Shown here: piece by piece, positions 8,029 to 8,138 of the stretch
Layout of the letters: each line of letters opens with the position of its first letter
Numbering within the stretch: the stretch's first letter is position 1
Source of the DNA: Candidatus Cloacimonadota bacterium
Lineage (GTDB): Bacteria; Muiribacteriota; UBA6191; JACPRK01
Length of the DNA: 8,138 nucleotides
Direction of reading: 5' to 3'
Assembly: GCA_021772705.1 (NCBI GenBank)
Contig: JAJFLN010000163.1
Coordinates: forward strand, 1-8,138
Translations under genes and position numbers: made by a program
Notes under the pieces: generated by a model
What the model was told of the DNA's origin: nothing
Database searches by the model: none
What the model saw: only the letters and a program-made list of their open reading frames with translations

Positions 8029-8138
8029 CTATTCCGGATCCGTTCGTCCCGAGCTTGTCGAGGGGCCCACAGGCGCTTGCTTCGGCGTTTTGGCCTTGGC
8101 CAGTTCGCGCAGCTTTTCCCAATCCTCGGCTATCAAGG
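8029..8138 (-). CDS. C-terminal end of an unidentified protein (partial)
   Basis: An open minus-strand frame enters from the right edge and stops at TAG 8031-8029, giving about 36 residues. The first part visible (IAEDWEKLRELAKAK) is a charged, helix-like sequence of normal protein composition; the end (GPSTSSGRTDPE) is low in complexity. The final codons come from the dispersed-repeat-like element at 8040-8065, which suggests the original tail was replaced or extended by a repeat insertion. No family can be named from so short a piece. The frame was chosen over the other open minus frame (7910-8122), which would have to read through the palindrome. The upstream part lies outside the window. 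Confidence 0.5.
   Translation of the reverse strand, partial: LIAEDWEKLRELAKAKTPKQAPVGPSTSSGRTDPE
8040..8065 (-). repeat. Short dispersed-repeat-like element
   Basis: The + strand begins CCGTTCGTCCCGAGCTTGTC and ends GAGGGG. From memory this closely matches a repeat core (TCGACAAGCTCAGGACGAAC) scattered widely in genomes of many environmental bacteria and often found at protein C-termini. Only one copy is present in this window, so its repeated nature rests on recall. Confidence 0.55.

Overview
The window is GC-rich bacterial DNA with dense, housekeeping-type genes over about 388-7472 and a repeat-rich, nearly gene-free stretch to its right. The organism cannot be named from this sequence. 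The GC-rich codon use, TTG starts, compact + strand gene run and several dispersed intergenic repeat types would suit an uncultivated, probably Gram-negative lineage, but that is inference.

Left edge (1-387): no convincing gene. The first 62 bases are an abrupt T-rich patch with a repeated 12-base motif; the rest looks like an ordinary upstream region.

Plus-strand run (388-5274): (1) a B12-binding/radical SAM protein of the TIGR03960 type; (2) its usual partner, a DUF2344 (TIGR03936) protein, in the same reading frame 129 bases downstream; (3) an EI24/CysZ-like four-segment membrane protein whose start lies inside gene 2; (4) gatA, the amidase subunit of the Asp-tRNA(Asn)/Glu-tRNA(Gln) amidotransferase. 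Gaps are short or negative, so this is probably one operon. gatC and gatB are not in the window. Gene 5 (5440-6117) encodes a small two-segment membrane protein with a C-terminal SHOCT-like motif. It follows a 165-base gap containing a 22-base-spaced direct repeat.

Minus strand (7472-6162): an RhlE-type DEAD-box RNA helicase converges on gene 5. It has every canonical motif and a basic Gly/Pro/Arg/Ser tail with an in-frame 33-base tandem duplication. Its upstream region could form a leader RNA closed by a perfect 9-bp stem whose inner partner ends two bases before the Shine-Dalgarno sequence.

Right edge (7473-8138): about 550 bases without a gene, holding several distinct repeat structures: an imperfect family of CACAGAGG/CACGGAGG units in both orientations; a near-perfect 74-base palindrome whose centre is a 30-base alternating pyrimidine-purine (Z-DNA-prone) tract; a third, degenerate copy of the palindrome arm; and a short dispersed-repeat-like element that supplies the last codons of a truncated minus-strand gene entering from the right. 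The palindrome cluster and the helicase leader are the parts most worth a second look. I see no defence system, CRISPR array, transposase or other clearly new multi-gene system.
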